Shown in pieces: positions 1 to 8,333 of a stretch of 17,713 nucleotides of DNA. Location of the stretch: assembly GCA_022510885.1 (NCBI GenBank), contig JAFLSP010000009.1, forward strand, positions 6,283 through 23,995. The letters are read 5' to 3'. The notes under the pieces were generated by a model, which was not told where the DNA came from, did no database searches, and saw only the letters and a program-made list of their open reading frames with translations. Positions within the stretch are counted from its first letter, which is position 1. Each line of letters opens with the position of its first letter. Both the position numbers and the translations under genes were made by a program. The DNA is from Treponema sp. GTDB taxonomy: Bacteria > Spirochaetota > Spirochaetia > Treponematales > Treponemataceae.

Positions 1-20
1 CCCCTAAGACCCCCCGCGCC

Positions 21-49
21 TTGCAAACGGGGCACAAACGCAGTACAAT
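21..49 (+). promoter_or_regulatory. Sigma70-type promoter of asnS, apparently giving a leaderless mRNA
   Basis: A -35 box TTGCAA (21-26) and a -10 box TACAAT (44-49) are separated by exactly 17 bases. Transcription would start about 7 bases after the -10 box, at 56-57, which is the A of the ATG at 57. No Shine-Dalgarno sequence precedes that ATG. The in-frame ATG at 48 lies inside the -10 box and so could not be in the mRNA. The boxes are read directly; the start site is inferred from normal spacing. Confidence 0.6.
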
Positions 50-56
50 GGTTGCC

Positions 57-1508
57 ATGAAAACGGAACTCATCAAAGACATACTGACTTCGCAGCCGGA
101 CGGACGCACGGTGACGGTGTGCGGCTGGGTGCGCACCATGCGCGACTCGAAGAACCTCGTGTTCATTCAGGTGAACGACGGCTCGTGCTTCGCGTCCATA
201 CAGCTCACGCACGACCGCACAAGCCCCGCGCCGGGAGCGGACGCCGCCGCGATTGAGCAGTCGCTCGCAAACGTGACGACCGGCGCGAGCGTGCGCGCCA
301 CGGGCAAGCTGATTGCCTCGCCCGCGAGCGGCCAGTCCGTGGAGGTCACGCTTGAGACGCTCGCCGTGCTTGGCGCGTGTCCCACCGACTCCTACCCGCT
401 GCAAAAGAAGGCGACCTCCATGGAATTCCTGCGCGAGAACGCCCACCTGCGCGCGCGCACCAACACCTTCGGCGCGGTGTTCCGCATGAGGAGCCAGCTC
501 GCGTTCGCGCTGCACACCTTTTTTCAGGAGCGCGGTTTCTTCTATATCAACACGCCGGAAATCACCTGCTCCGACTGCGAGGGCGCGGGCGAGATGTTCC
601 AGGTCACCACGCTCAGCATGGAGAAGCTCGCGCGGCTCGCCGTGGAGAAAGGCGCGGCCGGCATGAAGGCGGACGACGCGGAGAAGCTCGTCAACTACGG
701 CAAGGACTTTTTCGGCAAGAAGGCGAGCCTCACCGTCTCCGGGCAGCTTGAGGCGGAGACGCTCGCCACCGCGCTCGGGCGCGTCTACACCTTCGGCCCG
801 ACCTTCCGCGCGGAGAACTCGAACACCACGCGCCACCTGGCGGAATTCTGGATGTGCGAGCCGGAGATGGCCTTCTTCGACCTTGAGGACGACATGGACA
901 TCCAGGAGGAATTCGTCAAGTACCTGCTGAACTGGGCGCTCACCAAGTGCGCCGCGGACATGGCGTTCTTCGACAAGCGCATCCAGCCGGGCGTGATTGA
1001 AACCCTGCGCCACGTGGTGGAGACGCCGTTCCGCCGCGTCAGCTACACCGAGGCAATCGAGGCGCTGGAGAAGCGCGCGGACGAGTTCGCGTTCAAGCCG
1101 TACTGGGGCTGCGACCTCCAGACGGAGCACGAGCGCTGCCTGACCGAAAAAATCTTCAAGTGCCCGGTGATGGTCTACAACTACCCCAAGGAAATCAAGG
1201 CGTTCTACATGAAGCTCAACGACGACGGAAAGACCGTCAAGGCGGTGGACGTGCTCGTGCCGGGGCTGGGCGAAATCATCGGCGGCTCGGAGCGCGAGGA
1301 AAACCACGACAAACTGCTCGCGCGCATCAACGAGCTGGGGTTGAACCCCGCGGACTATGACTGGTACCTCGACCTGCGCAAATTCGGCACGGTGCCGCAC
1401 TCAGGCTTCGGCCTCGGCTTCGAGCGGCTCCTGCTCTACGTGACCGGAATGGCGAACATCCGCGACGTGATTCCCTACCCGCGCGCGCCGAAGCTGGCGG
1501 ATTTTTAG
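57..1508 (+). CDS. asnS: Asparaginyl-tRNA synthetase
   Basis: AsnRS charges tRNA-Asn with asparagine in the cytoplasm, using ATP. The 483-residue product is close to the 466 of E. coli. An N-terminal OB-fold anticodon-binding domain (about 18-105, with [20 protein letters not shown]) is followed by the class II catalytic core. Motif 2 is around 245-271 ([20 protein letters not shown]) and motif 3 around 450-476, including [16 protein letters not shown] and ending VIPYPR. The [14 protein letters not shown] and VIPYPR forms point to AsnRS rather than AspRS. An insertion near 186-230, rich in Lys and Ala, is typical of AsnRS. The start at 57 is chosen because the upstream in-frame TTG (21) and ATG (48) fall in the promoter boxes. 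The last 108 bases overlap the antisense 3' end of ispH. Confidence 0.95.
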   Translation: MKTELIKDILTSQPDGRTVTVCGWVRTMRDSKNLVFIQVNDGSCFASIQLTHDRTSPAPGADAAAIEQSLANVTTGASVRATGKLIASPASGQSVEVTLETLAVLGACPTDSYPLQKKATSMEFLRENAHLRARTNTFGAVFRMRSQLAFALHTFFQERGFFYINTPEITCSDCEGAGEMFQVTTLSMEKLARLAVEKGAAGMKADDAEKLVNYGKDFFGKKASLTVSGQLEAETLATALGRVYTFGPTFRAENSNTTRHLAEFWMCEPEMAFFDLEDDMDIQEEFVKYLLNWALTKCAADMAFFDKRIQPGVIETLRHVVETPFRRVSYTEAIEALEKRADEFAFKPYWGCDLQTEHERCLTEKIFKCPVMVYNYPKEIKAFYMKLNDDGKTVKAVDVLVPGLGEIIGGSEREENHDKLLARINELGLNPADYDWYLDLRKFGTVPHSGFGLGFERLLLYVTGMANIRDVIPYPRAPKLADF

Positions 1509-2372
1509 GCGGCTCTCCACGGCGGCAATCGCGTCGTCGGGGGTGCTTGCCCCCGCCGTGATGCCGACCGCCGCCAAAGCGTAGAAATCTTCGGGAATCT
1601 CGTCCGCCGTCTCGATGAGCGCGGCGTGCGCGCAGTGCTTCTGCGCCGTGGCGAACAGGCGGTTCGTGTTGGAGCTGTTCCTGCCGCCAATCACGATAAC
1701 GCCATCAACGTGTGCGCACAGGCGGATGAGCGCGTCCTGCCGCTCATGCGTGGCAGGGCAAATCGTATTACATATTTCGAGCGCGGGCAGTTTTTCAGCA
1801 AGCGCGGCGCAGATTGCCTCCCACGCCTTTATACTGAACGTCGTCTGGCTCAGCAGTACGGCGCGCTCGGGAACGCCCTCCACGAAAAGGCTCTCCGCCT
1901 CGTCCGCGCTCCGTATCAGGCGGAAATCGCAGCGCAATCCGTTCGCGCGCGCCGCCTCTTCCGCGCAGCCCTGTACGCCCACCACTTCCCCGTGATTCCT
2001 GTCGCCGGCGAACACAATCGTATATCCCTTTGCCGCAAAATCCGCCGCCCGCCTCTGGCTCTGCGTCACGAGCGGGCAGGTCGCGTCTATCACCGCGTCC
2101 GTCCGTTCCCGCAGCGCGCGCTCAAGCGCCGGGGAAACGCCGTGCGCGCGGATAATCGCCGTGTCGTCCTTTGTGAGCGTCCCGATTGCGGACGGCTCCA
2201 GCACGCGCAGACCGCGCGCGGCAAGCCCGTCAAGCACGACGGGATTGTGGATGAGCGGACCGAGCGTGTACACCGTGCCGCCCGCGTTCTCGGACAAGGC
2301 CCGCTCCGCGGCAGCCACGGCACGGCGCACCCCGCCGCAGAATCCCAGCACGTCAGCACGAATGATTCTCAT
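1401..2372 (-). CDS. ispH: 4-hydroxy-3-methylbut-2-enyl diphosphate reductase (IspH)
   Basis: IspH is the last enzyme of the MEP isoprenoid pathway. It reduces HMBPP to IPP and DMAPP with a 4Fe-4S cluster. Counting from the ATG at 2372, the three cluster cysteines are about Cys12 (GFCGGV), Cys99 (DATCP) and Cys205 (NTICPAT). Other family motifs are IHNP, RAHG, the catalytic NHGE (Glu about 129), GGRNSSNT and ITAGASTP. The frame opens six bases earlier at a GTG (2378), but the ATG at 2372 gives the usual MRII start and has a G-rich GGGGTGG just upstream. The family-like region ends near residue 289. A further 34 or so residues, basic then acidic, are read antisense through the 3' end of asnS. 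The gene lies just downstream of the secF terminator, with only about 11 bases between the T run and the ATG. Confidence 0.93.
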   Translation of the reverse strand: MRIIRADVLGFCGGVRRAVAAAERALSENAGGTVYTLGPLIHNPVVLDGLAARGLRVLEPSAIGTLTKDDTAIIRAHGVSPALERALRERTDAVIDATCPLVTQSQRRAADFAAKGYTIVFAGDRNHGEVVGVQGCAEEAARANGLRCDFRLIRSADEAESLFVEGVPERAVLLSQTTFSIKAWEAICAALAEKLPALEICNTICPATHERQDALIRLCAHVDGVIVIGGRNSSNTNRLFATAQKHCAHAALIETADEIPEDFYALAAVGITAGASTPDDAIAAVESRLKIRQLRRARVGNHVADVRHSGHVEQEPLEAEAEA

Positions 2373-2383
2373 CGCCACCCCAT

Positions 2384-2413
2384 AAAAAAGGCGGAAAAGT
2401 CGCCTTTCCCGCC
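2384..2413 (-). terminator. Intrinsic terminator after yajC-secD-secF
   Basis: On the minus strand, GGCGGGAAAG pairs with CTTTTCCGCC in a 10-bp stem (one G-T wobble) closed by a GCGA tetraloop (GNRA type). Six T residues follow at once (2389-2384). The stem spans 2390-2413. The T run lies only on the ispH side, so it works for minus-strand transcription, 22 bases after the secF stop. Because ispH starts at 2372, readthrough may also set ispH expression. Confidence 0.85.
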
Positions 2414-2435
2414 GTCAGAAAAACCGCACCCTGCG

Positions 2436-3659
2436 TCACGCCTGGAACTGCACGATGTTGTTCGCCTTGGAAGTCGTCAGCCCCTTGTTCTCGTAGTTGC
2501 GCCGCACGAGCGAGATGAACGCGCCCGCAATGAAGATTGACGAGTACGCGCCGCTCAGCAGACCCACAATCAGCGCGAGCGCGAAGTCGTGAATCGTGCC
2601 CGTCGTAAAGACGAACAGCGACACGACCGCGAACAGCGTGGTCAGCGTGGTGATGATTGAACGGCTCAGCGTCTCCGAGAGCGAAATGTTGAGGATGTCC
2701 GTAAAATTGCTCGTCTCGATGCTCTTCATGTTGTGGCGCACACGGTCAAGGATGACGACCGTCGCGTTAATCGAATAGCCGATAATCGTCAGGATTGCCG
2801 CCAGCGTCGTCGTGCTGAATTCCATCTGGCTCCAGCTGATGAACGTAATCATGATGAGCGCGTCGTGGACGATGGCGATGACCGCCGCAAGCGCGAAATC
2901 CCAATGGAAGCGGATGGTCGAATACAGCCAAATCAGCACGAGCGTCAGCAGCACCAGCACGACCGAGTCGCGAATCAGCGTCCGGCTGAACTGCGCGCCG
3001 ATGAAGTCAGACTTGACGATGGCAACCTTGTCCGCGCCGAAGGCGGCAGTCAGCGCGGCGTTCGTCTTTTCCTGCACCGCCTGCTGCGTGTCGCCCTCCG
3101 CAACGCCCAGGCGAATCTGATAGCTCGCGTCCTTGCCGCTGCCGAGCGTCTTCACGTCCGCGCCCTCTATGCCCGCAAGCGCCGCGCGCACGTCGTCCGC
3201 GTTCACGTTCACGCTGTCGTCCGCCGCATGAATGCGCAGCGGCGTCGCGCCCAGCGTGGTGGAGACCGCGGAATTCACGAACAGCCCGTCGCCCGACGCG
3301 ACCGTTCCGTCCAACACATTCACGCCAATATTCTCAACCTCGCTGATACTCCGCGCAAGGTCGGCGACCGTCGGGTTATCCGCGTAACGCAACGTGACCG
3401 TGCGGTTTTCCGCACCCACGCCCGAGACAACCAAGTCAAGCCCCGTCTCGGACGGGTCAACCGTAATAGTCGCACTTCCGTTGTACGTCAGCTCAAGCAC
3501 CGTGGGGTCAATGCGGAATTCCTCAATCATACCGGGCTTAAAGTCAAGGCCAAAGTTGATGCCGCGCGTCGCCACTGAGATAATGCCGCTCACAATCAGC
3601 GCGAGGCTCAAAATGACCGCGCATACAAAAAATCTGCTGAAACGTATTACTTTCTTCAT
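2436..3659 (-). CDS. secF: Protein translocase subunit SecF
   Basis: SecF partners SecD in the inner membrane and uses the proton-motive force to help proteins exported by SecYEG finish crossing. The 407-residue product has an N-terminal helix (about 10-29), the family motif GINFGLDFKPG (33-43), an external domain (about 45-215) and five more helices from 230 to 385. At about 407 residues it is longer than the usual 300-330, because the external domain is enlarged. The membrane motif GYSINATVVILDR (294-306) has Ala299 where the family normally has Asp (GYSxNDT). The basic residue of TLSRS (Arg333) is kept. The ATG follows the secD stop with no base between, and a GGAGGG Shine-Dalgarno lies 9 bases upstream inside the end of secD, suggesting translational coupling. 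Confidence 0.94.
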   Translation of the reverse strand: MKKVIRFSRFFVCAVILSLALIVSGIISVATRGINFGLDFKPGMIEEFRIDPTVLELTYNGSATITVDPSETGLDLVVSGVGAENRTVTLRYADNPTVADLARSISEVENIGVNVLDGTVASGDGLFVNSAVSTTLGATPLRIHAADDSVNVNADDVRAALAGIEGADVKTLGSGKDASYQIRLGVAEGDTQQAVQEKTNAALTAAFGADKVAIVKSDFIGAQFSRTLIRDSVVLVLLTLVLIWLYSTIRFHWDFALAAVIAIVHDALIMITFISWSQMEFSTTTLAAILTIIGYSINATVVILDRVRHNMKSIETSNFTDILNISLSETLSRSIITTLTTLFAVVSLFVFTTGTIHDFALALIVGLLSGAYSSIFIAGAFISLVRRNYENKGLTTSKANNIVQFQA

Positions 3660-5426
3660 TTATTTTACCCTCCAGCTGATGCTCACGTTCTTCTTGCCGA
3701 TGACATCAGTCTGAAAATCGAACATCAGACGGGAAACGACGAGCGCGGTAAAGACCGACGACACCACGCCGATTGCCAAACTGACCGCGAAGCCTTGGAT
3801 TGACCCCGTGCCAAGCTGCGACAGGAATATCGCCGCAATGAAGGTCGTGATGTTGGAGTCAAGAATTGCCCACAGCGCGTTGTCAAAGCCCGCCGCAATC
3901 GCCGCCGCACGGCTCTTGCCCGCACGGAGTTCCTCTTTGATACGCTCAAAAATGATGACGTTCGCGTCAACCGACATGCCGACCGTCAGAATCATACCGG
4001 CAATTGAAGAAAGCGTGAGCGTCAGGTTGAACGCGCTCAGGATGGCGAACACAATATACATATTCAGCACCTGCGCCACCACCGCATTAAAGCCCGCACC
4101 CAAATAGTACAGCAACATGAAGACAAGGACAGCGACAAGACCGACGCACAACGCCCGCATACCCTGCCGAATTGCCTGGTCGCCCAAAGACGCGCCGATG
4201 ACCTGCTGGCTTTCCACCTCAAGCGGCACAGAAAGCCACGCCGTCTGCAAGACTTTCTGAATGTTCTGCGCTTCCTCCAGGCCGAAGCCGCTGATGGCGA
4301 CCTGCCCCGTCGTAATCGGCTCGTTGATGTTCGCGTAGGACTTTATCTTGTCGTCGCTCACGATTGCCATTGAGTCGTTCACGTGCGCACTCGTAAAATT
4401 GCCAAAAATCTCCGCGCCGGAAAGCGGCTCGCCGTTGCGCTCCGTGGAGAGCGAGAACGTCACCTGCGGCTGATTGGTGATATTGTTTGCCGTCACCTGC
4501 GCCGACTTGATATATTTTCCGTCAAGCGCCGGTTCTTTTTTGAGCACCAAGTAGCCCACGCGCTCGTCAAGCCCATACTCGTCTTTCTGATACACCCCCA
4601 TCACCATGCAGTCGTCGGGAATGATTGTCGGGTCGAGCAAATTGCCGTCCGCGCTGAACGTGCTCGCGGCGTGGCTGCGGTAATACTCGTTGAACGCATT
4701 GGTCGCCTCGCGGTCAACAAGGTGAAAATTCAAGATGCCCTTGCCCATGATGAGCGTGTTCACGCTCTCGCCGTCCGCCGCGCCCGGAATCTCAATGTAG
4801 ATGCGGTCTTCGCCCTGCTGACGGATGACCGGCGAGGTCAGGCCGAATTTGTCGATGCGGCTCGTGAGCGTCTCAATCGCCTGCGCCATCGCCTCGCGCT
4901 TGAACGCAGCGGGGTCGGCTATCGCCGCGTTTGAATCCGACTGCGCCGCAAGCGCCGCGTCCAAATCCGCCCGCACGATGATGTTCATGCCGCCGCTCAA
5001 ATCCAAACCAAGTTTGACGGAATTCGTGTAGCGGTTCTTCGCTTTCAGAATCTTGTCGCGGTAGTCCGCCTCAATGACCGCAAGCAGCTCGCTCTCGCTG
5101 CCGAACGCGCCCATCACGGCAGAAACCGTCATCGGCACAGGGACTTTCTTTTCCGCGAGCTTATAGCTGCGCTCAGCGGCTTTCACCACATAGCCGTATG
5201 ACGGGTCGAGCACGGCGTCCGCATGCTCATTAGCAAGTCTTTTCAGCGCGTTTACGTCCGCGCTCGCCTGCACCGTCGCATAATCCTTGATTTTCTCCAG
5301 CGAGCCGAGCGCGAGCGTCTGCTCGTCCTTGGGAGTGCGCACGTACCAGCTGATTGACGGCCACAGGAACCAGAAGCAGACGGCAAGCACGGCAATGATG
5401 ATGGCAAAACGGGTCCGCTTATTCAT
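3660..5426 (-). CDS. secD: Protein translocase subunit SecD
   Basis: SecD is the large subunit of the SecDF export motor. The 588-residue product has an N-terminal helix (7-25), then a large external domain containing KLGLDLSGGMNIIVRAD (138-154) and GEDRIYIEIPGA (205-216). The membrane part (about 425-570) holds GMSVDANVIIFERIKEEL, with the conserved proton-path Asp at residue 487. The C-terminal helices are FIAAIFLSQLGTGSIQGFAVS-like. An upstream in-frame ATG exists at 5489, but the one at 5426 is preferred: it gives MNKRTRF plus an immediate signal anchor and has AAGGGG upstream. The start overlaps the yajC stop by 8 bases. The first block of the external domain (about 32-125) is only weakly familiar. 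Confidence 0.94.
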   Translation of the reverse strand: MNKRTRFAIIIAVLAVCFWFLWPSISWYVRTPKDEQTLALGSLEKIKDYATVQASADVNALKRLANEHADAVLDPSYGYVVKAAERSYKLAEKKVPVPMTVSAVMGAFGSESELLAVIEADYRDKILKAKNRYTNSVKLGLDLSGGMNIIVRADLDAALAAQSDSNAAIADPAAFKREAMAQAIETLTSRIDKFGLTSPVIRQQGEDRIYIEIPGAADGESVNTLIMGKGILNFHLVDREATNAFNEYYRSHAASTFSADGNLLDPTIIPDDCMVMGVYQKDEYGLDERVGYLVLKKEPALDGKYIKSAQVTANNITNQPQVTFSLSTERNGEPLSGAEIFGNFTSAHVNDSMAIVSDDKIKSYANINEPITTGQVAISGFGLEEAQNIQKVLQTAWLSVPLEVESQQVIGASLGDQAIRQGMRALCVGLVAVLVFMLLYYLGAGFNAVVAQVLNMYIVFAILSAFNLTLTLSSIAGMILTVGMSVDANVIIFERIKEELRAGKSRAAAIAAGFDNALWAILDSNITTFIAAIFLSQLGTGSIQGFAVSLAIGVVSSVFTALVVSRLMFDFQTDVIGKKNVSISWRVK

Positions 5427-5850
5427 GTGATTCCCCTTGCGCCGCCGGCTCTTCTGCCACAGGCGCGTCAGCGGGTTCTTTTGCCGCATCGTTCTTTTCC
5501 GCCTGCTGCGCTTTCTCGGATTTTTTCGCCGACTTCACGTCCGCCGGACGGTCGGTGACGACGGAGGCGATGGCAGAACGATTGAATTCAATCTTCGTGC
5601 TGTCATCGACCTTGACGATGACCGTCTTCTCCTTCGTCTGATGCACCACGCCGTGAATGCCGCCGATGGTGATTACCTTGTCGCCCTTTTTGAGCGCGGC
5701 AATCATTTTTTCGGTCTCTTTCTGTTTTTTGTTCTGAGGCCGAATGATGAACAGATAGAAGATTCCGATTATCAGCACAAAGGGAAGCACCGTCATCAGA
5801 AAATTACCCTGCGCAGGTGTTCCCGCCTGAAGAAATGGGACAAAAGACAT
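5419..5850 (-). CDS. yajC: Preprotein translocase subunit YajC
   Basis: YajC is a small membrane protein associated with SecDF. The product has 143 residues. One helix (about 18-36) is followed by the family hallmark RPQNKKQKE (37-45), then a compact cytoplasmic domain with GDKVITIGGIHGVV (56-69). The last 45 residues are a low-complexity tail rich in Lys, Ala and Glu, longer than in E. coli YajC (110 residues). The frame is open from 5925, but the ATG at 5850 has a strong AAGGAAGGA site 6-7 bases upstream and gives a normal N-terminus. It is the first gene of the yajC-secD-secF operon. Confidence 0.93.
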   Translation of the reverse strand: MSFVPFLQAGTPAQGNFLMTVLPFVLIIGIFYLFIIRPQNKKQKETEKMIAALKKGDKVITIGGIHGVVHQTKEKTVIVKVDDSTKIEFNRSAIASVVTDRPADVKSAKKSEKAQQAEKNDAAKEPADAPVAEEPAAQGESHE

Positions 5851-5895
5851 TTCGCATCCTTCCTTACATACAATAGTGAAAATTAGAGTATCACC

Positions 5896-5925
5896 ACCAT
5901 AGCACGTTATCGGCGCGCGCGTCAA
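5896..5925 (-). promoter_or_regulatory. Promoter of yajC-secD-secF
   Basis: On the minus strand, TTGACG (5925-5920) and TATGGT (5901-5896) are 18 bases apart. A TGC before the second box gives an extended -10 form (TGnTATGGT). Predicted transcription start is near 5889, leaving a leader of about 39 bases with a good Shine-Dalgarno. The promoter begins 9 bases past the stop of the upstream TPR gene. Spacing and extended -10 are favourable; the -10 box matches only 4 of 6 bases. Confidence 0.45.
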
Positions 5926-5933
5926 GACAGACG

Positions 5934-7652
5934 CTAGCGAGAGAGCAGTGCCGTCAGCTCGCGGTCAAGCGCGAGCAGATGCTCGTCGGTGGGGCTGAGC
6001 GCGACGACCTGCTTGAGATAATACTGCGCCTTACGGTACTCGCGCTTGCCGTAGTAAATTTCGTACAGCCGCATAAGGGAATCCTTGTTGCGCGGGTTCG
6101 ACGTGAGACTGGAGCGCAAATCGTTCAAAACCGCCTCCTCTCCCTGCGAGATGAAACTGCGCTCATAATACAAAAAACTTTTTACCGACGTACTCGCAGA
6201 TGGCAACTGCTGGGCGATAAGACGCGACGCTTCCTGCTTGCGCCCCGTAGCGACCAACACGTGAATGTACGACTGCAAAACCGCCTCGTCGTTCGGATGC
6301 TCGTCATACAGCTTTGAGGCAAGCCGCCACGCCTCATCCGCATGGTTTGCCAGCAGACAGACGGCGATGTGCGTGTGTATCGCGCCGCTGGGAACGTCCG
6401 GCAGCGCCATGAGCGCAGAACTGGCTTTGTAGGCGTCGGCATAACGGCGTTCGTTCTGCAACTGCGTAATCTGAATGGTAAGCGCGGCAACGTTGCCCGC
6501 ATCCGCCGCAAGCACCTGCGCGGCAAGTTCGCTCGCGCTTTTCCCGCCGATGCGCTGTCCCGTCTGCGCGGCAAGCTCCGCTGCCGCAAGCACTATGTCG
6601 GCATCGTTCGGGTAGAGTTGCAAAGCGCGCTCCACCGTCGCACTGGCGGCAGTCGCGTTGCGATTCCAGTCCTTTTGCAAGGTCGCGCGCAGCAGCAGAT
6701 AGTCGCGGGCAGTCGAGTCGGTGCGGGCATACACGTCGAGCAGCGACGCGGCCTTGATGTAGTCGCCCTTGAGCACCAAGATTTTCGCGCGGAAGAGGAC
6801 GTAGGCGGCGTTGTCGTTTTCCTGCTGCAAGACACGAGCCACATATTGTTCCGCCGCGTCCAAATCGCCCACCGCAAACGCGGATTCTGCGGCAAGTTTG
6901 AGCACGTCCGTGTTCGAGCCGTTCTGCTGCAATATTTTCTTTGCCAGTTCGAGCGTCGCCGGCGCATCGCCCGTCTGGAACGTAACCTGCGCAAGCGCGA
7001 GCGACGCTTCATAGCACTGCGGCGCAAGGCTCACCACTTTTGAAAATCGCTCTGCCGCCTCAGAAAATCGTTCAGTTCTTCGGTAAAGCACGCCCAAAAG
7101 ATAGTTCGCCAACACGGAATCGGCGCGGTCACGCAACGCACTTGTCAAATCCGCCTGCGCACGCGCATAATAATCGCTCCGCGAGTGCGACGTAATCAAT
7201 ACGAGCGAGGGCAGCACTTTCGCCAAAAAATCAGCATTCCCCGTGGCCGTGTCGTACACGCCGTCGCGGGCAGAAGCAATCGCGCCCGTGTATGCGTTGA
7301 CTATGCTCGTCTCGGGAATAGCGACGCGCCCCGCCTCGGCCGGCCACACAATCTGAAGCACAGATGCCGCCACGAACAACAGCACCTGCTCCGCCTCGTC
7401 ACGCGGATTTCTCAACTGCGTGACTGCCGTCTTGAGCGAATCAGGCGAGCCGATTTCCACATTCGCCAAAATCTGCGGCGCGACAAAACCGAAATAGGAA
7501 CGGGCAACGCGCTCGGGCACGGCAATAGAGACCGCGTCCGCCTCGTTTGGCTCGTAAGATTCCTCCTGCCCTGCGGCCGCCACGGACGTTGACCCGCACG
7601 CAACAGAAAACAGCGCGGCGGCACAACAGCCCACGAAAATGAGCCGCCTCAT
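5934..7652 (-). CDS. TPR-repeat lipoprotein, function unknown
   Basis: This 572-residue protein starts with a lipoprotein-like signal (MRRLIFVGCCAAALFSVACG). The likely lipidated residue is Cys19, in a relaxed FSVAC box of the kind spirochaetes allow. From about residue 178 to the C-terminus it is built of helical tetratricopeptide repeats, for example LANYLLGVLYRRTERFSEAA (181-200) and the repeat around GDLDAAEQYVARVL. The final repeat, near YYGKREYRKAQYYLKQVVAL, is also clear. TPR arrays bind other proteins; no catalytic motif is seen. The start overlaps the stop of the membrane-protein gene upstream by 4 bases (ATGA), so the two are probably co-translated. I do not recognise a named family beyond TPR. 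It should sit at the outside face of the inner membrane or the periplasmic face of the outer membrane. Confidence 0.8.
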   Translation of the reverse strand: MRRLIFVGCCAAALFSVACGSTSVAAAGQEESYEPNEADAVSIAVPERVARSYFGFVAPQILANVEIGSPDSLKTAVTQLRNPRDEAEQVLLFVAASVLQIVWPAEAGRVAIPETSIVNAYTGAIASARDGVYDTATGNADFLAKVLPSLVLITSHSRSDYYARAQADLTSALRDRADSVLANYLLGVLYRRTERFSEAAERFSKVVSLAPQCYEASLALAQVTFQTGDAPATLELAKKILQQNGSNTDVLKLAAESAFAVGDLDAAEQYVARVLQQENDNAAYVLFRAKILVLKGDYIKAASLLDVYARTDSTARDYLLLRATLQKDWNRNATAASATVERALQLYPNDADIVLAAAELAAQTGQRIGGKSASELAAQVLAADAGNVAALTIQITQLQNERRYADAYKASSALMALPDVPSGAIHTHIAVCLLANHADEAWRLASKLYDEHPNDEAVLQSYIHVLVATGRKQEASRLIAQQLPSASTSVKSFLYYERSFISQGEEAVLNDLRSSLTSNPRNKDSLMRLYEIYYGKREYRKAQYYLKQVVALSPTDEHLLALDRELTALLSR

Positions 7653-8239
7653 TCGTCGATTACCCCGTCATCCGCAAGGTCTGCGTCCACCTCGTAGGGG
7701 AAATGATTACCGGGAGTCTGCTGATACAAAAACAACCCGATAAGGAACGCGCCTACGCCCATCAAAAAGAACGGCCACGAACGGCTCACGAATTCACGGA
7801 ACGACATGGCGATGACATCAAGCGAAAAAAGCAGAAAAAACGCCCCGAGCAGAACCAACACCACGCTCGGGAACAGATACGCGCCGCGCACCCGGCGGTG
7901 ACGGAACAGCCCCGTCAAAAACAGGCAGACACCGCACAGCACCACGCCGCACGGCCACAGTTGCGTCCACCCATGCGAAAGAATCCCCGACGTGACGAAC
8001 AGATACAGGCTCGATGCCAAACACAAATACAGCCCAAAGAAAAACAGCGGCGCGTGGCGGTACGTGACCAAAGAAACGTAGAAGCACAGCGCGCCGAACA
8101 AAATCAGACAGATATTGACGAACGGCGCGACATTCCCCACGCCGGCAAAGGGATGCAAGAGCAGAAAAAATCCCATGAACACGCAGACAACGCCTACTGC
8201 GAGCAAAACGTTCAGAATCGGAACGGTGAATTTTTTCAT
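7649..8239 (-). CDS. Six-helix integral membrane protein, unknown function
   Basis: The 196-residue product is very hydrophobic, with about six membrane segments (near 8-28, 38-60, 64-86, 93-111, 121-141 and 154-172) and an acidic C-terminal tail (EVDADLADDGVIDE). The recurring WP-x-x-hydrophobic-G pattern (LWPCGVVLCGVCLFL and SWPFFLMGVGAFLI) recalls the small membrane domains found in LiaF-like proteins, but I cannot assign a family. The frame is open to an ATG at 8287. I prefer the ATG at 8239: it gives MKKFTVPILN plus an immediate helix, it has GGGGA upstream, and the 8287 ATG lies inside the candidate -10 box. It is coupled to the TPR lipoprotein downstream, which suggests a shared envelope role. 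Confidence 0.72.
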   Translation of the reverse strand: MKKFTVPILNVLLAVGVVCVFMGFFLLLHPFAGVGNVAPFVNICLILFGALCFYVSLVTYRHAPLFFFGLYLCLASSLYLFVTSGILSHGWTQLWPCGVVLCGVCLFLTGLFRHRRVRGAYLFPSVVLVLLGAFFLLFSLDVIAMSFREFVSRSWPFFLMGVGAFLIGLFLYQQTPGNHFPYEVDADLADDGVIDE

Positions 8240-8285
8240 ACAATCCCCAGGCAACAGACCGAAAGAAACAGCGCGTATTTCCGCC

Positions 8286-8314
8286 ATTATCCTTACTTTA
8301 TTTAATCATATCGA
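8286..8314 (-). promoter_or_regulatory. Candidate promoter for the membrane protein and TPR lipoprotein pair
   Basis: On the minus strand, TCGATA (8314-8309) and GATAAT (8291-8286) are 17 bases apart, matching the consensus at 4 and 5 of 6 bases. Transcription would start near 8279, giving a leader of about 40 bases before the ATG at 8239. It lies back to back with the promoter at 8334-8362, with 19 bases between the two -35 boxes. Confidence 0.4.
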
Positions 8315-8333
8315 ATCTACATCGAAAAGTCTA

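Noticed and set aside
21..56. Longer AsnRS N-terminus from TTG 21 or ATG 48
   Set aside because: These codons lie within the -35 and -10 boxes of a good promoter, and the added residues do not resemble AsnRS.
2733..3578. A 281-codon plus-strand frame opposite secF
   Set aside because: Composition is Arg/Asp/His-rich with no recognisable fold, and secF on the other strand is well supported.
5851..5925. Longer YajC N-terminus from 5925
   Set aside because: It would read through the promoter region. The ATG at 5850 has a strong ribosome-binding site and gives a normal YajC start.
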